DNA of 64,000 nt from Pseudidiomarina sp. CB1 (GTDB lineage: Bacteria; Pseudomonadota; Gammaproteobacteria; Enterobacterales; Alteromonadaceae): NCBI RefSeq assembly GCF_024752025.1, contig NZ_JANTPU010000001.1, forward strand, positions 186,001 through 250,000, written 5' to 3'. The first letter of the stretch is position 1, and each line of letters opens with the position of its first letter. Of the stretch, positions 42,830 through 54,022 are shown piece by piece. The position numbers and the translations under genes were made by a program. The notes below the pieces were generated by a model. It made no database searches and was not told the origin of the DNA. It saw only the letters and a list, made by a program, of their open reading frames with translations.

Positions 42830-45720
42830 TCTCGTGCTGGCGCTAGTTCAGTACGGTTGCGGCCGTTGCTTTTGGCTTGATAAAGCGCCTTATCAGCACG
42901 GCGTAACAAGCTTGCAGCGGTCTCGTTCGGTTCGTGTAGCGCCGCACCAAAACTACCGGTCACACTCAAGTCGCTGACCAAGTCATGCAAATCGGCCGTT
43001 TCCAATGCGTTGCGCATGCGTTCACAGACCGCGGTCAGTTGTTGGCGATCAGTATTAGTCAATAAAATCGCAAACTCTTCACCGCCCCAACGGGCAACCA
43101 TGTCGCTTTCACGTGCGGTCGTTGTAATGATTTGGGCGACGCGCTTGAGTACCTTGTCGCCTGTGGTGTGAAGATAGCGATCATTGATGTCTTTAAAATA
43201 ATCGAGGTCGAGCAAGATCAGGCCTAATTGGTGCCCCGCAGTGCGTGCCACTTTTTCACGAAGAAACAGATCAAAGGCGCGGCGGTTCGCCAGCAACGTT
43301 AAACTGTCTTGGTGCGCGAGTTGTTCGAGCGACTTGGTCTGCTCGCGGACTAAATCTTGCAATCGCTCTTTGCTGCGTTTCAATTGGTAGGAGCGTAAGC
43401 GAACGACTGCGACAACGGTTATAAGCAAGAGAAGGGCACTAACTAACCACGTCGTAGGTCGTTGCCATAGCGTTGGTAATTTATGAAAAGTGAAGGTTGC
43501 GGCATCGCTCCATTGCCCGTTTGGGTAGGCTGTTTGCACTTGAAAAATATAGGCTCCGGGCGGTAATTCTGTGTACGCAACACTAAGTTGGTTGTCGTTC
43601 GGGGTTACCCAACTGTCGTCATAGCCCGCAAGCTGCACGCGATAACGTATCGATTCCGGATGATGAAAGCCAAGCCCGGCAAAATTAAATTCAATACGAC
43701 CCGTTTGCGCATCAAGATAGGTTCCTGGCGTGATCTTACTGCCGTCGGCTTCTACCGCTTCAATCACCGGATCGGGCGGCTGACCGTTGAGTGCCGCTAG
43801 ATTTGCGGGCAGGTAATGGCCGACACCTTGTGATGTTGCAAACCATAAGTGTCCATCGCGGTCCACCAGCATAGGTGGTCCGCCCGTATTAATTTGGGCA
43901 CTCGCTAAGCCATGGAAGGACTCATAGAATGAGTATGGCAACGGCGTTGCGGGATTATCATCAAAGACAGCTCTCTCGAAATCATTGGCGGCGATAGCAT
44001 ACAGGCCGCGTCCGGTCGCCAGCCATACGTTGCCGTTAAGATCGCGAGTGACATCGAAAAACTTGACGAACGGCAGGCCGTTGTCATCATCGAAAACTTG
44101 CCATTGTTCAGTTTGTTTGTTGTATAAAATGAGTCCGCGGTCGCTAGCAACGTACAAATGTTGTCCGGACTCGTGAAAGCCAAACATAAACTCGGCGTTG
44201 GTGATCGTGCTTAAGTTGATGCGCTGTATGCCTTGGTCTTTAAGCACAGATAGGCCGCGCATACTCCCAATCCAGATATCGCCGGTAGGACTTTGGTGGA
44301 TGGCGTAAATGATTTCGTCTGGCAGGCCTTCCGCAACGCCAAAATAATCAGGCGTTTCAAGGTCACCATTACGGCGCCGTTTTGCGCGTAAAACACCACG
44401 CGACGTTGCCGCATATAGATAACCGTCATCGGCAAGTAAAACACTACGAATATCGTTGCCGGGAAAGCCATTCGTCTCATTGTAATGGGCTATTTGTTCG
44501 CCGTTACGAAGTACGTACAAGCCGTTGGTAAAGGTACCGATATAGAGCAAGCCATCACTGCTTTGCGCAAAGGTTAGGATGCTTTCTTTTGCTACTTTGC
44601 TGCTCGTCGGAAAGGGCAGAATGGTTTCATTGGCGATCTGCTTGATACCACCCAAACCACCTACGAGAATACTACCGTCATCACGCTGCATGAGGGCTCG
44701 AACGTAGTCATAGCCGAGGCCATCTTCCTTTCGATGGCTATGAAAAGGAGCTTCTCTAAATTGTGTAAGTCCGCGGTGGGTGCCGACCCATAGGGTGTTT
44801 TCGCGATCGACAAAAATCGACAGGATGTGATTATTCGGCAAGCCGTTAGCGACGGTAGTCATAACTGCTGATTGGTCATCGAGTTGGGTCAACCCGTGCT
44901 CATGGGTTCCAACCCAAATCACGCCATTGGGTGCTTGATAGAGCTCGGTAACGGTGCTTGGGTAGGTCACTGGCCAACGCTCGTAGTTTAGGTTAGCTAC
45001 ATTAAGGCGGTAAATACTCTCGTCAATACTTAACCAGAGGTCTTTGGTATTTTGATCACTGACAATCCCGAAGTTGTAACCCGACGGTAAGCCAGCGACT
45101 GTGGTAAATGTCGCGGTTTTCGGTTGAAAGTAGGCGGGACCGCGGTCGGTAGCTGCCCAGATTCGGCCAGTACTGTCTTTGGCCAGCGAAAGAATCGAGT
45201 CGCTTGGCAGCCCCTCTTTTGTCGTAAACTGCGTGCGTTTGCCGTCGCAATCACGGACAACACCAGTAGTAACAGTGGCATACCATGTACATTCATTTGT
45301 TGCAAAAAGCGCGAAGTCAACACGGTCAAAAACTCTTGGCTGCGCTTGCCATTGGCCACCGGCAAGAGCGGATTTAAAGTAACTCACACCACCGCGAGCA
45401 CCCGTTGCAACGATGGTATTGGTGTAGGGGTTTTCGCCAATAAACAGGGCACCTGGATCAGAAAGCTGTGTTTCATCGTCAAAGACTTCGAATGTGCGGC
45501 CATTGAAGCGGACTGGGCCTTGCCACGTGGCAATCCACAAGTAGCCTTGACTGTCTTGGGTAATGTGATTTATCGAGTTATGTGGCAGCCCGTGCTGGGT
45601 GTCCCAGATGCGCATGGCGCGGTCGCTCAACGGGCGAAAGTCTTGCGCCGCCGTAACAGCGCTGACCAGTGCTAAAGCTGGCAAAAAAAACACTGCGAAT
45701 AATCGGTGGGCTATGGGCAT
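42826..45720 (-). CDS. Sensor diguanylate cyclase with two-component-type beta-propeller
   Basis: 964-aa membrane protein. A signal peptide (MPIAHRLFAVFFLPALALVSAVTA) leads into periplasmic propeller repeats (SQGYLWIATWQGPVRFNGRTF, NGVIWVGTHEHGLTQLDD, ENTLWVGTHRGLTQFR). A Y_Y_Y domain at about 680-745 and one membrane helix (WLVSALLLLITVVAVVRL) follow. The cytosolic GGDEF domain carries RWGGEEFAILL with the I-site RESD five residues before it. It should make c-di-GMP in response to an external signal. Confidence 0.93.
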   Translation of the reverse strand: MPIAHRLFAVFFLPALALVSAVTAAQDFRPLSDRAMRIWDTQHGLPHNSINHITQDSQGYLWIATWQGPVRFNGRTFEVFDDETQLSDPGALFIGENPYTNTIVATGARGGVSYFKSALAGGQWQAQPRVFDRVDFALFATNECTWYATVTTGVVRDCDGKRTQFTTKEGLPSDSILSLAKDSTGRIWAATDRGPAYFQPKTATFTTVAGLPSGYNFGIVSDQNTKDLWLSIDESIYRLNVANLNYERWPVTYPSTVTELYQAPNGVIWVGTHEHGLTQLDDQSAVMTTVANGLPNNHILSIFVDRENTLWVGTHRGLTQFREAPFHSHRKEDGLGYDYVRALMQRDDGSILVGGLGGIKQIANETILPFPTSSKVAKESILTFAQSSDGLLYIGTFTNGLYVLRNGEQIAHYNETNGFPGNDIRSVLLADDGYLYAATSRGVLRAKRRRNGDLETPDYFGVAEGLPDEIIYAIHQSPTGDIWIGSMRGLSVLKDQGIQRINLSTITNAEFMFGFHESGQHLYVASDRGLILYNKQTEQWQVFDDDNGLPFVKFFDVTRDLNGNVWLATGRGLYAIAANDFERAVFDDNPATPLPYSFYESFHGLASAQINTGGPPMLVDRDGHLWFATSQGVGHYLPANLAALNGQPPDPVIEAVEADGSKITPGTYLDAQTGRIEFNFAGLGFHHPESIRYRVQLAGYDDSWVTPNDNQLSVAYTELPPGAYIFQVQTAYPNGQWSDAATFTFHKLPTLWQRPTTWLVSALLLLITVVAVVRLRSYQLKRSKERLQDLVREQTKSLEQLAHQDSLTLLANRRAFDLFLREKVARTAGHQLGLILLDLDYFKDINDRYLHTTGDKVLKRVAQIITTTARESDMVARWGGEEFAILLTNTDRQQLTAVCERMRNALETADLHDLVSDLSVTGSFGAALHEPNETAASLLRRADKALYQAKSNGRNRTELAPARD

Positions 45721-45757
45721 TAGAATAAAGTTCCGTTAAGCTTAAGGCATTAATTCC

Positions 45758-46687
45758 ATGGTATTCGAGAGGGGCATGAAAGACGAGCGCGACCTCAGTG
45801 AACTTATTGAAATCATTCCTGACGCGGCCCTTGTTGTCAATAAAGACGGTAAGATAGTGTTGGTGAATCAGTTGGCTGCTGAGCTATTTGGTTATGAACA
45901 TGCGGAACTTCACGGTGCGAGTTTGGCAAAGCTGTTACCGGAAGGGATTCGAGAGCAACATGAAAAGCACGTGTTACAGTTCTTTCAAACCCAGCAGAAC
46001 CGACCTATGGGACGCGGGTTCCGGTTTTTAGGCGTACGCAAAGACGGCGAGTCGTTTCATGTCGATATCATGCTTAGCCACGTGCAAGTCAAGCATGAGC
46101 CTTATGCGATTGCTTTTATTCGCGATGCCACCCAGTTCAAACAAACCGAAGACAAAATTCGCCGCGAGCTGGAAAGTGAACGCAAACAAGCATTAACTGA
46201 TTACCTAACAGGGCTGGCGAATCGCCGTGCTTTTTATCAAGAACTTGACGAAGATATAGCAGAGTTGCGAGCTGGTCTCCATCGGTTCTCGGTCGCCTTA
46301 ATCGATCTCGATGACTTTAAATTAATTAATGATAAGTTTGGTCACGACGAAGGGGATCGTGCGCTGCAAGCGATTGCGAGTGCGATTAAAGAAACCTGTA
46401 GGGGGAGTGACTTTGTTGCTCGTATTGGTGGCGACGAATTTGCGACGATTCATCCTAGTACCACAGTGGGTGACGCTGAAGTTATTCTTGAGCGGGTGCG
46501 AGCAAAGGTTCTTGAAGTGACCCGTCAGTACGGCTGGCAGGTATCGTTATCAATAGGTATTTGCCATTGCGAGCATTATTCCGAGCACTGCACAGTAACG
46601 GAACTCATGCGGGTTGCCGATCAAGCTATGTACGTTGGTAAACGGCAAGGGAAAAATCGTATTAACTCTGCGCTTTTGCCGAGTTAA
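45758..46687 (+). CDS. PAS-GGDEF diguanylate cyclase
   Basis: 309-aa cytosolic protein. A PAS domain (EIIPDAALVVNKDGKIVLVNQLAAELFGYEHAEL) at about residues 15-130 is followed by a short helix and a GGDEF domain: LTGLANRRAFYQELDEDI and ARIGGDEFATIH. The inhibitory I-site RGSD stands five residues before the catalytic motif. It is divergent from the propeller cyclase gene; its 3' end overlaps the convergent GGDEF-EAL gene by 26 bp. The ATG at 45776 is an alternative start. Confidence 0.93.
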   Translation: MVFERGMKDERDLSELIEIIPDAALVVNKDGKIVLVNQLAAELFGYEHAELHGASLAKLLPEGIREQHEKHVLQFFQTQQNRPMGRGFRFLGVRKDGESFHVDIMLSHVQVKHEPYAIAFIRDATQFKQTEDKIRRELESERKQALTDYLTGLANRRAFYQELDEDIAELRAGLHRFSVALIDLDDFKLINDKFGHDEGDRALQAIASAIKETCRGSDFVARIGGDEFATIHPSTTVGDAEVILERVRAKVLEVTRQYGWQVSLSIGICHCEHYSEHCTVTELMRVADQAMYVGKRQGKNRINSALLPS

Positions 46688-48209
46688 TGTTGTTTACAAA
46701 GGATTGCAGCGCAGAGAGACTCATCGGGCGGGCGTACAAATAGCCTTGTACTTCTTCACAGCCTGCGCGCTCTAAGTAACTGGCCTGTTGCTGGCTTTCG
46801 ACGCCTTCGGCAACAACCCGCAAATGCAGTGCCTGAGCCATCGCTAAGATAGTTTTCACCAAACGCGCGTCCTGCGCATTCTTCACGATATCACGCACGA
46901 AGCTTTGGTCTATTTTCAGTTCTTGAATGGGTAAAAGGCGTAGCGTGCTGAGCGATGAATAACCAGTACCGAAATCATCAAGAGAGACTTGTACACCGCG
47001 CTGGGTTAGTACGCTGAGCACATTTTTGACACCTTCTAAATTAAGCAGCGCCGAGGTTTCGGTAAGTTCCAGCTCGACAACTGACCAATGGCCAGGGAGC
47101 TCGGCTAAGTTGTGTAGGAAACGCTCAGAACTTTGTGAGTTGTTAAAATCAGCCGCGGAAACATTGAAAGAAACACGCGGTATGTATTTGTACAATAAAT
47201 CGCTCTCGATCAATTCCTTGATCGCCGTTTGCATGACAAAGTCGGTAATGTCGCAGATGAGTCCATGTTGTTCCGCCAGTGGAATGAAAACATCAGGAGG
47301 GATCATACCTTCTTCGGGATGATGCCAGCGGGCGAGCACTTCCACGCCACTTATTTCATGATTGTTCAGACGAAATTGTGGTTGGTAGGCGACACTTAGC
47401 TTTTTGTTCGCAATAGCGGCTTTTAAATCAAATAGTAATTTAGTGCGCTTCGAAGCATTCTCACCGTATTCACTTTTATAGACTCGTAGGCGGTTACTCC
47501 CTAAGGATTTGGCTTCGTCCTGTGCCATGAGCGCCGCTTCAATAAGCTCTTCGCTGTTAGCTGCATCATGAGGGAAGCGCGCGATACCAAAACATGCTGA
47601 TAGCGCAGAATCCGGCAACTCAGGAATAGTGATGGTGCGAATCAATTGCTGCAAGTGTTGCGCCTGCGGGAGAACCTGATCGGGCCAGCGTGCTGCGGGA
47701 ATGGCGATGGCAAATTCATCGCCGGCAAAACGACTGATAAGCACACGTTGCTGAAAATGATCACGCAGTAGGTTGGCAACACTTTGTAAAAAGCGATCGC
47801 CAACTTCAGTACCAGCGTTGCTGTTCAGCTGTTTAAAACCATCGATATTAAGCACGACTAAGGTCAGATTCTGTTCGTGCTCAGCGCAGAACGCGAGCTC
47901 ACTGTGCAGTTCACGATTGAACATGTGGCGGTTAAGCAGTCGCGTGAGGGGGTCGCGTTCAGACAGGTTGCGTTCGCGATCAAGAGCGTATTTCGCCAGA
48001 AAAAACAGCATAACGGCAGTGACGATAACGTATGCCCAGCCCTTGAATGTCTGCAATTCGGTGAGCAAATTCGAGTCAGCCGCAAACGCCAGTAAAAACT
48101 GGTCAGAATAACGAATCCACACGAGGCCAAGAATCAAATAAGCCGCTGCAATAAGGCCAGCTGCCCGATTGGGTGACATAAAGCGCGTACTCCTTAACTT
48201 TAAGCGCAC
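46662..48209 (-). CDS. GGDEF-EAL protein, probable c-di-GMP phosphodiesterase
   Basis: 515-aa membrane protein. Two helices (AAGLIAAAYLILGLVWIRYS and WAYVIVTAVMLFFLAKYAL) flank a short periplasmic loop. The GGDEF domain is degenerate (RFAGDEFAIAI, no RxxD I-site), so cyclase activity is doubtful. The EAL domain keeps key residues: EVLARW (EVL variant), FNVSAADF, LELTETSAL, VSLDDFGTGYSSL, LKIDQSF and VAEGVE. It probably degrades c-di-GMP. The second ATG at 48179 may be the true start. It faces the PAS-GGDEF gene. Confidence 0.92.
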   Translation of the reverse strand: MRLKLRSTRFMSPNRAAGLIAAAYLILGLVWIRYSDQFLLAFAADSNLLTELQTFKGWAYVIVTAVMLFFLAKYALDRERNLSERDPLTRLLNRHMFNRELHSELAFCAEHEQNLTLVVLNIDGFKQLNSNAGTEVGDRFLQSVANLLRDHFQQRVLISRFAGDEFAIAIPAARWPDQVLPQAQHLQQLIRTITIPELPDSALSACFGIARFPHDAANSEELIEAALMAQDEAKSLGSNRLRVYKSEYGENASKRTKLLFDLKAAIANKKLSVAYQPQFRLNNHEISGVEVLARWHHPEEGMIPPDVFIPLAEQHGLICDITDFVMQTAIKELIESDLLYKYIPRVSFNVSAADFNNSQSSERFLHNLAELPGHWSVVELELTETSALLNLEGVKNVLSVLTQRGVQVSLDDFGTGYSSLSTLRLLPIQELKIDQSFVRDIVKNAQDARLVKTILAMAQALHLRVVAEGVESQQQASYLERAGCEEVQGYLYARPMSLSALQSFVNNINSAKAQS

Positions 48210-48265
48210 AATAGTATCAGTCGCGCTACCTAAAGCTTAGCAAGGAGTACGTATTTTACAAGTTT

Positions 48266-49108
48266 TTAACGAGTTAGATAAGAGTGATGGAAACGCAAAT
48301 GCTCTTCAATAAAACTAGCAATGAAATAATAGCTGTGGTCGTAGCCTTTTTGCAGGCGTAAATGACCGGGGCTATCGAGTGATTTCACGGTTTCTTCAAG
48401 TAGCGAAAAGTTGAGCTGTTCGGCTAAAAAGTTATCGTTGCTGCCTTGATCAACGAGCAGTGGTGGGCATTGATGGCCTTGCCGCATAAGGGTCACGGCA
48501 TCGTATTCTTGCCACGTTGCTCGATCCTCGCCTAAGTACCCGGTAAAGGCTTTAAGCCCCCAAGGGCAAGCGCTTGGATGAGCAATCGGCGCAAACGCTG
48601 AAACGCTCTCAAAACGTTCTGTTTCACGTAATGCCATGATTAATGCACCGTGCCCACCCATGGAGTGACCACTGATACTTAAACGGCCGTTAAGCGGTAA
48701 CTCCCTATGCACCAATTCAATCAGCTCTTTGCTGATGTAATCGTACATTTGGTAGTGCTTCGCCCATGGTTGCTCGGTAGCGTTAACGTAAAAGCCAGCA
48801 CCTTTGCCGAAGTCATAGGCATCGTCATCGGCAACTTGGTCGCCGCGTGGACTCGTATCCGGGATAATAAGCGCTAACCCGAGCTCGGCGGCAACGCGTT
48901 GCGCGCCGGCTTTGGCACTAAAGTTCTCATCGGTACAGGTTAATCCCGACAACCATAATACGGCCGGGACGTGCTCACTACTAAGTGCTTGTGGTGGCAA
49001 GTAGACGCTAAATTGCATGGTGCAATCTAGCGTACGAGCTTGATGTTCATAACGGCGCTGTTCGCCCTCAAAACAACGCACACTCGACACTAATTTTAAG
49101 TCTGTCAT
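48266..49108 (-). CDS. frmB: S-formylglutathione hydrolase
   Basis: 280-aa alpha/beta hydrolase that cleaves S-formylglutathione to formate and glutathione. The nucleophile elbow is SISGHSMGGHGALIMAL, preceded by the typical FYVNATEQPWAKHYQMYDYI. The catalytic Asp is in LLVDQGSNDNFLAE and the His in GYDHSYYFIASFIEEH. Length agrees with the FghA/FrmB family (about 278-280 aa). It lies 25 bp downstream of frmA on the same strand. Confidence 0.96.
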   Translation of the reverse strand: MTDLKLVSSVRCFEGEQRRYEHQARTLDCTMQFSVYLPPQALSSEHVPAVLWLSGLTCTDENFSAKAGAQRVAAELGLALIIPDTSPRGDQVADDDAYDFGKGAGFYVNATEQPWAKHYQMYDYISKELIELVHRELPLNGRLSISGHSMGGHGALIMALRETERFESVSAFAPIAHPSACPWGLKAFTGYLGEDRATWQEYDAVTLMRQGHQCPPLLVDQGSNDNFLAEQLNFSLLEETVKSLDSPGHLRLQKGYDHSYYFIASFIEEHLRFHHSYLTR

Positions 49109-49133
49109 TGCGGCTCTCGTTAGTTGTTCGACG

Positions 49134-50303
<1,170 letters not shown>

Positions 50304-50341
50304 CTACGGCGACAAAGGCCAAAACGACCATAGTCGTAGAC

Positions 50342-50375
50342 AAAAAAAAAGCCGCTCTACGAGAGCGGCTTAAAA
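50342..50375 (-). terminator. Intrinsic terminator of the M16 peptidase gene
   Basis: Read on the minus strand it gives GCCGCTCT-CGT-AGAGCGGC followed by nine T, 32 nt beyond the stop codon at 50401. Confidence 0.9.
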
Positions 50376-50400
50376 GCTATCCGAAGATAGAGTGACAACC

Positions 50401-53184
50401 TTAGATTTCGTTACCGTTGCTATCTAACTTGGTAACAGTACCAAGGTTCAGTGCGCGTACGTCATCTTCAATTTGACTTAAATCGCCAATGATGACCCAC
50501 GTCAGCGCATCTGGGCGCAATACGTCGTCAGCGGTTTGCTGCACCGTATCAAGCTCCAATGAACGCACTCGTGAACCGTAGCTTTCGAGCCATTCCATGC
50601 CTTTACCTTTTTCCAAGGTATCAACAATAGAGCTGAGCAATGAAGACTTGGTTTCATAGGCACCCGGCAATTTGGCAGTCTTGTTAGCGATGACTTTCTC
50701 TAACTCGTCTGTAGTTGCGGGTTCATCACCCATGTAACCATTAAATTCCTTCAAGATCTCCTGAATCGACTCTTTGGTTTTATCGGTTTGCACCGGCGCA
50801 GAAGCAAGGATCATTCCGGCTTCGTCTGCAGCGAACCAGCTTGAACGCGCACCGTACGACCAACCTTTGTCTTCACGCAGGTTCATGTTCAAACGACTGG
50901 TGAAGCTACCACCTAAGATCGTGTTCATTACATCAATCGCAATCTCGTTGTCCACGCCATCTTGCGGAGCTAAGTGGCCAGCAATAATGGTTGACTGCGG
51001 AGTGCCTGGTTGGTCAATCAAGAACACCCGCGCTTCTTGTTGCGGCTGGACGTCAGTAAATTGCTTCGCTGGCGCATTGGCTGCAGGCGCTTGCCATTCG
51101 CCCAAATAAGCTTCGAGCAATGGTTTGATCTCGGCTTCAGTGGTTGCACCAACAATCACGAGACGCGAAATGTCTGGGCGTAACCACGTGTTGGCGTGAG
51201 CAACCAAGTCATCACGGTTGAGTGACGCAATCGATGCCTCGGTACCTGAACCCGTAAGCGGTACGCTGTAGGCGTGATTGTCACCAAACACCAGTTTCGG
51301 TAGTACTCGATAGGCCATCGCTGTAGGCTGGGCCTTTTCTTTCTTGATGTTTTCCAACCACAAGCCGCGTTTGCGCTCAATTTCTTCTTCTGAGAAAGCT
51401 GGATTCATCAGTACGTCAGCCATGATTTCAAGGCTTGGTTCAAGATTAGATACCAAGCTATCCATACTGACGGTCGAGTTATCAAGGCTCGCACTAGCGT
51501 ACAAATTGGTACCAAGTGACTCGAGTTCTTTGCTTAGCTCAAGACTGTCACGCGAGGTGGTGCCTTCCCGCAACATGCTCATGGTGTAACTCGCAGTACC
51601 AACTTTAGCACCAAAGTCCGAAGCGTAACCGCTGTCAATGATGAGGCGCATTTGCACCGTAGGTACGTCGTGACGCTCAGCTAACGCAACTTCAAGGCCA
51701 TTTGATAAGGTGAAGGTGGTGAGTTCCGGCAGGTCAAGCTGCGGTAATTCACCGACTTCAGGCAATTGCGAGCGGTCAGCTTGCGGCTCAGCCGTGGTGT
51801 ATTTAGGTTGTGGTACAACATTCAAAACAAAAGCACCATCGCTTAACCAACGCTCTGCAGCTGCTTGTACATCGGCAGGGGTGGCTTTTTCGATAATATC
51901 CCACGAGGTTTTGTAGAAGCCAGGGTCGTCGTGATAAACGGTACCGGCCGCAAGAATGTCTGATTTACCCCCGAAGCCGCCAATACGCTCAGCGCCGCGA
52001 ACAAAGCCAGCAGCGTTGCTGAACTTGGTACGCGCAAGTTCTTCGGCAGTTGGACCTTCAGCGATGATTTTCGCAAGTTCTTCATCGATGATGGCTTCAA
52101 TGCGATCCATGTCAACGCCTGGCTTAGCATCGGCAATGACGAAAAATTGACCGGCCAATTGACGTTCATACTGGAACCCGGAAACCATGCTCGCAATTTG
52201 CTCATCGTAAACGAGACGCTGATACAAACGTGAGTTCTTACCGCTTGCGAGAATATCGACCAACATGCTCAAGTATTCTGAGTCCGCGGTGCCCATTTCA
52301 GCTGTGTTCCAAAGCTTGTACAAACGCGCTGCAGGAACATTATCTTCCATTGTAGCTCGCTTAGTTCCCTCGCGTTTAGCTACCCAGCTTTTCATCTTCT
52401 TCAATGGCTTACCTGCGTCGATGTGGCCAAAGTACTTATTCATTTTGGCCTTGGCAGTTTCGACATCGATGTCGCCTGCAAGCACAACGACGGCGTTAGC
52501 GGTACCGTAGTAATCATTAAACCACTGATGTACGTCATCTAATGATGCTGCATTCAAGTCTTCCATCGAACCGATGACTGACCATGAGTACGGGTGGCCT
52601 TCAGGGAAAGTTTGCTCTGCTAAATAACCGAATACGCGGCCGTAGGGTTGAGCTTCGCCTTGACGTTTTTCGTTCTGAACAACACCGCGTTGTTCGTCGA
52701 GTTTCTCTTGGGTGATGGCGCCAAGTAGATGGCCCATACGGTCAGATTCCATCCACAGTGCCATATCAAGGGCTGGGGTCGGAACGTTTTGGAAGTAGTT
52801 CGTGCGGTCACTGTTGGTGGTACCGTTCATGTCGGTCGCACCAGCGCGTTCAAACGGGCCAAAATACTCATCATCGTAGTTTTCGGTACCGTTGAACATC
52901 AAGTGCTCAAACAAGTGTGCAAAGCCTGATTTACCTTCAGGTTCGTCTTTCGAGCCAACGCCATACCAAACATTGACTGCAACGATAGGCGCTTTACGGT
53001 CTTCATGGACAACAACGCGTAAGCCATTGTCCAGCGTGAAGCTCTCATAGCTAATGTCGACTTCAGGTAAGTTCTGCTGTACCACGACAGGATCATTTGC
53101 GGCTGATTGCTGTGCCGTGGCTTGGCAACCACCAAGCAAAACAGAGGCAACAGCCATAGCTGTTAGGGTTTTCGATAATCGCAT
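50401..53184 (-). CDS. M16-family zinc metallopeptidase lipoprotein
   Basis: 927-aa pitrilysin-type protein. MRLSKTLTAMAVASVLLGGCQATAQ is a lipoprotein signal with lipobox LLGGC. The first M16 half carries the inverted zinc motif HLFEHLMFNGT (HxxEH) and downstream Glu region. The second half (from LPELTTFTLSNGLEVALAERHDVP) has the fold but lacks HxxEH, giving the non-catalytic partner in the same chain. Two-domain forms of this type are frequent in Alteromonadales. I start at 53184, which has GGAAGAAAACC before the ATG; the open frame to 53274 does not fit. Confidence 0.93.
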   Translation of the reverse strand: MRLSKTLTAMAVASVLLGGCQATAQQSAANDPVVVQQNLPEVDISYESFTLDNGLRVVVHEDRKAPIVAVNVWYGVGSKDEPEGKSGFAHLFEHLMFNGTENYDDEYFGPFERAGATDMNGTTNSDRTNYFQNVPTPALDMALWMESDRMGHLLGAITQEKLDEQRGVVQNEKRQGEAQPYGRVFGYLAEQTFPEGHPYSWSVIGSMEDLNAASLDDVHQWFNDYYGTANAVVVLAGDIDVETAKAKMNKYFGHIDAGKPLKKMKSWVAKREGTKRATMEDNVPAARLYKLWNTAEMGTADSEYLSMLVDILASGKNSRLYQRLVYDEQIASMVSGFQYERQLAGQFFVIADAKPGVDMDRIEAIIDEELAKIIAEGPTAEELARTKFSNAAGFVRGAERIGGFGGKSDILAAGTVYHDDPGFYKTSWDIIEKATPADVQAAAERWLSDGAFVLNVVPQPKYTTAEPQADRSQLPEVGELPQLDLPELTTFTLSNGLEVALAERHDVPTVQMRLIIDSGYASDFGAKVGTASYTMSMLREGTTSRDSLELSKELESLGTNLYASASLDNSTVSMDSLVSNLEPSLEIMADVLMNPAFSEEEIERKRGLWLENIKKEKAQPTAMAYRVLPKLVFGDNHAYSVPLTGSGTEASIASLNRDDLVAHANTWLRPDISRLVIVGATTEAEIKPLLEAYLGEWQAPAANAPAKQFTDVQPQQEARVFLIDQPGTPQSTIIAGHLAPQDGVDNEIAIDVMNTILGGSFTSRLNMNLREDKGWSYGARSSWFAADEAGMILASAPVQTDKTKESIQEILKEFNGYMGDEPATTDELEKVIANKTAKLPGAYETKSSLLSSIVDTLEKGKGMEWLESYGSRVRSLELDTVQQTADDVLRPDALTWVIIGDLSQIEDDVRALNLGTVTKLDSNGNEI

Positions 53185-53361
53185 GGTTTTCTTCCGTTTT
53201 GTTTTAATTAACTTTGCCATCATAAAGGAGGGCGACTTTGTTGTAATCTTGTAAGCTGTGAAAAAATGTAACAAGATCAGTCAAACATCGACAACGCTTC
53301 CAATTAGTTAATGGATCAAGGATAATTGCGCGTTGTTGTCGGGCAAACGAAGATTTTGAGT

Positions 53362-53994
53362 GTGGGAAAAACAACGATCATAGCCATTGCTGGGGCTTCG
53401 GCGTCAGGTAAAAGTTTATTCGCTTCGACGGTTTACCAAGAGCTGGTGGCCGAGCTAGGCGGTAACGGTATTGCCATTTTGAATGAAGATGCCTACTACC
53501 GTGATCAGAGTCATTTAACTTTTGAGCAGCGACAGTTAACCAACTATGATCATCCGTCGGCATTTGAGCATGAACTTTTGGTGCAGCATCTTCAGCAATT
53601 AAGTGCTGGTAATTCCATAGCGATGCCGCAGTACAACTACAAAACGCACACCCGCACCGAAGAAACCATCAAAGTGCAGCCTGGCAAAGTCATCATGGTT
53701 GAAGGGATTTTGTTGCTCCATGACCCACATTTGCGTAAGTTGTTCGACATCTCGGTGTTTATGGATACGCCACTAGATGTCTGTTTGTTACGCCGTATGA
53801 TCCGAGATGTTGAGGAACGAGGTCGTACGATCCAGTCGGTCGCCGAGCAGTACGAGGAGACCGTGCGTCCTGCGTTCTTCGAGTTTATTTTGCCATCGAA
53901 ACAGTTTGCTGATTTGGTGGTGACCCGCGGCGGTCAAAATGAGATTGCCATCGACCTTATAAAATCGAAAATCCGTCAATTATTGGCGGAGTAA
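53362..53994 (+). CDS. udk: Uridine kinase
   Basis: 210-aa P-loop kinase phosphorylating uridine and cytidine in pyrimidine salvage. It closely follows E. coli Udk: IAGASASGKSLFASTVYQEL (P-loop), DAYYRDQSHLTFEQRQLTNYDHPSAFEHEL, MVEGILLLHDPHLRKL and VFMDTPLDVCLLRRMIRDVEERGR. The start is uncertain: GTG at 53362 or TTG at 53356 give a family-like N-terminus, while TTG at 53326 gives 12 extra residues. It lies 28 bp before nupC, suggesting joint uridine uptake and trapping. Confidence 0.93.
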   Translation: MGKTTIIAIAGASASGKSLFASTVYQELVAELGGNGIAILNEDAYYRDQSHLTFEQRQLTNYDHPSAFEHELLVQHLQQLSAGNSIAMPQYNYKTHTRTEETIKVQPGKVIMVEGILLLHDPHLRKLFDISVFMDTPLDVCLLRRMIRDVEERGRTIQSVAEQYEETVRPAFFEFILPSKQFADLVVTRGGQNEIAIDLIKSKIRQLLAE

Positions 53995-54022
53995 GAACTA
54001 ACTAAAATAAACGGTCTATTAT

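Noticed and set aside
53185-53274. 30 extra N-terminal residues on the M16 peptidase
   Set aside because: A lipoprotein signal starts exactly at 53184 with a good ribosome-binding site; the extension would bury the signal.
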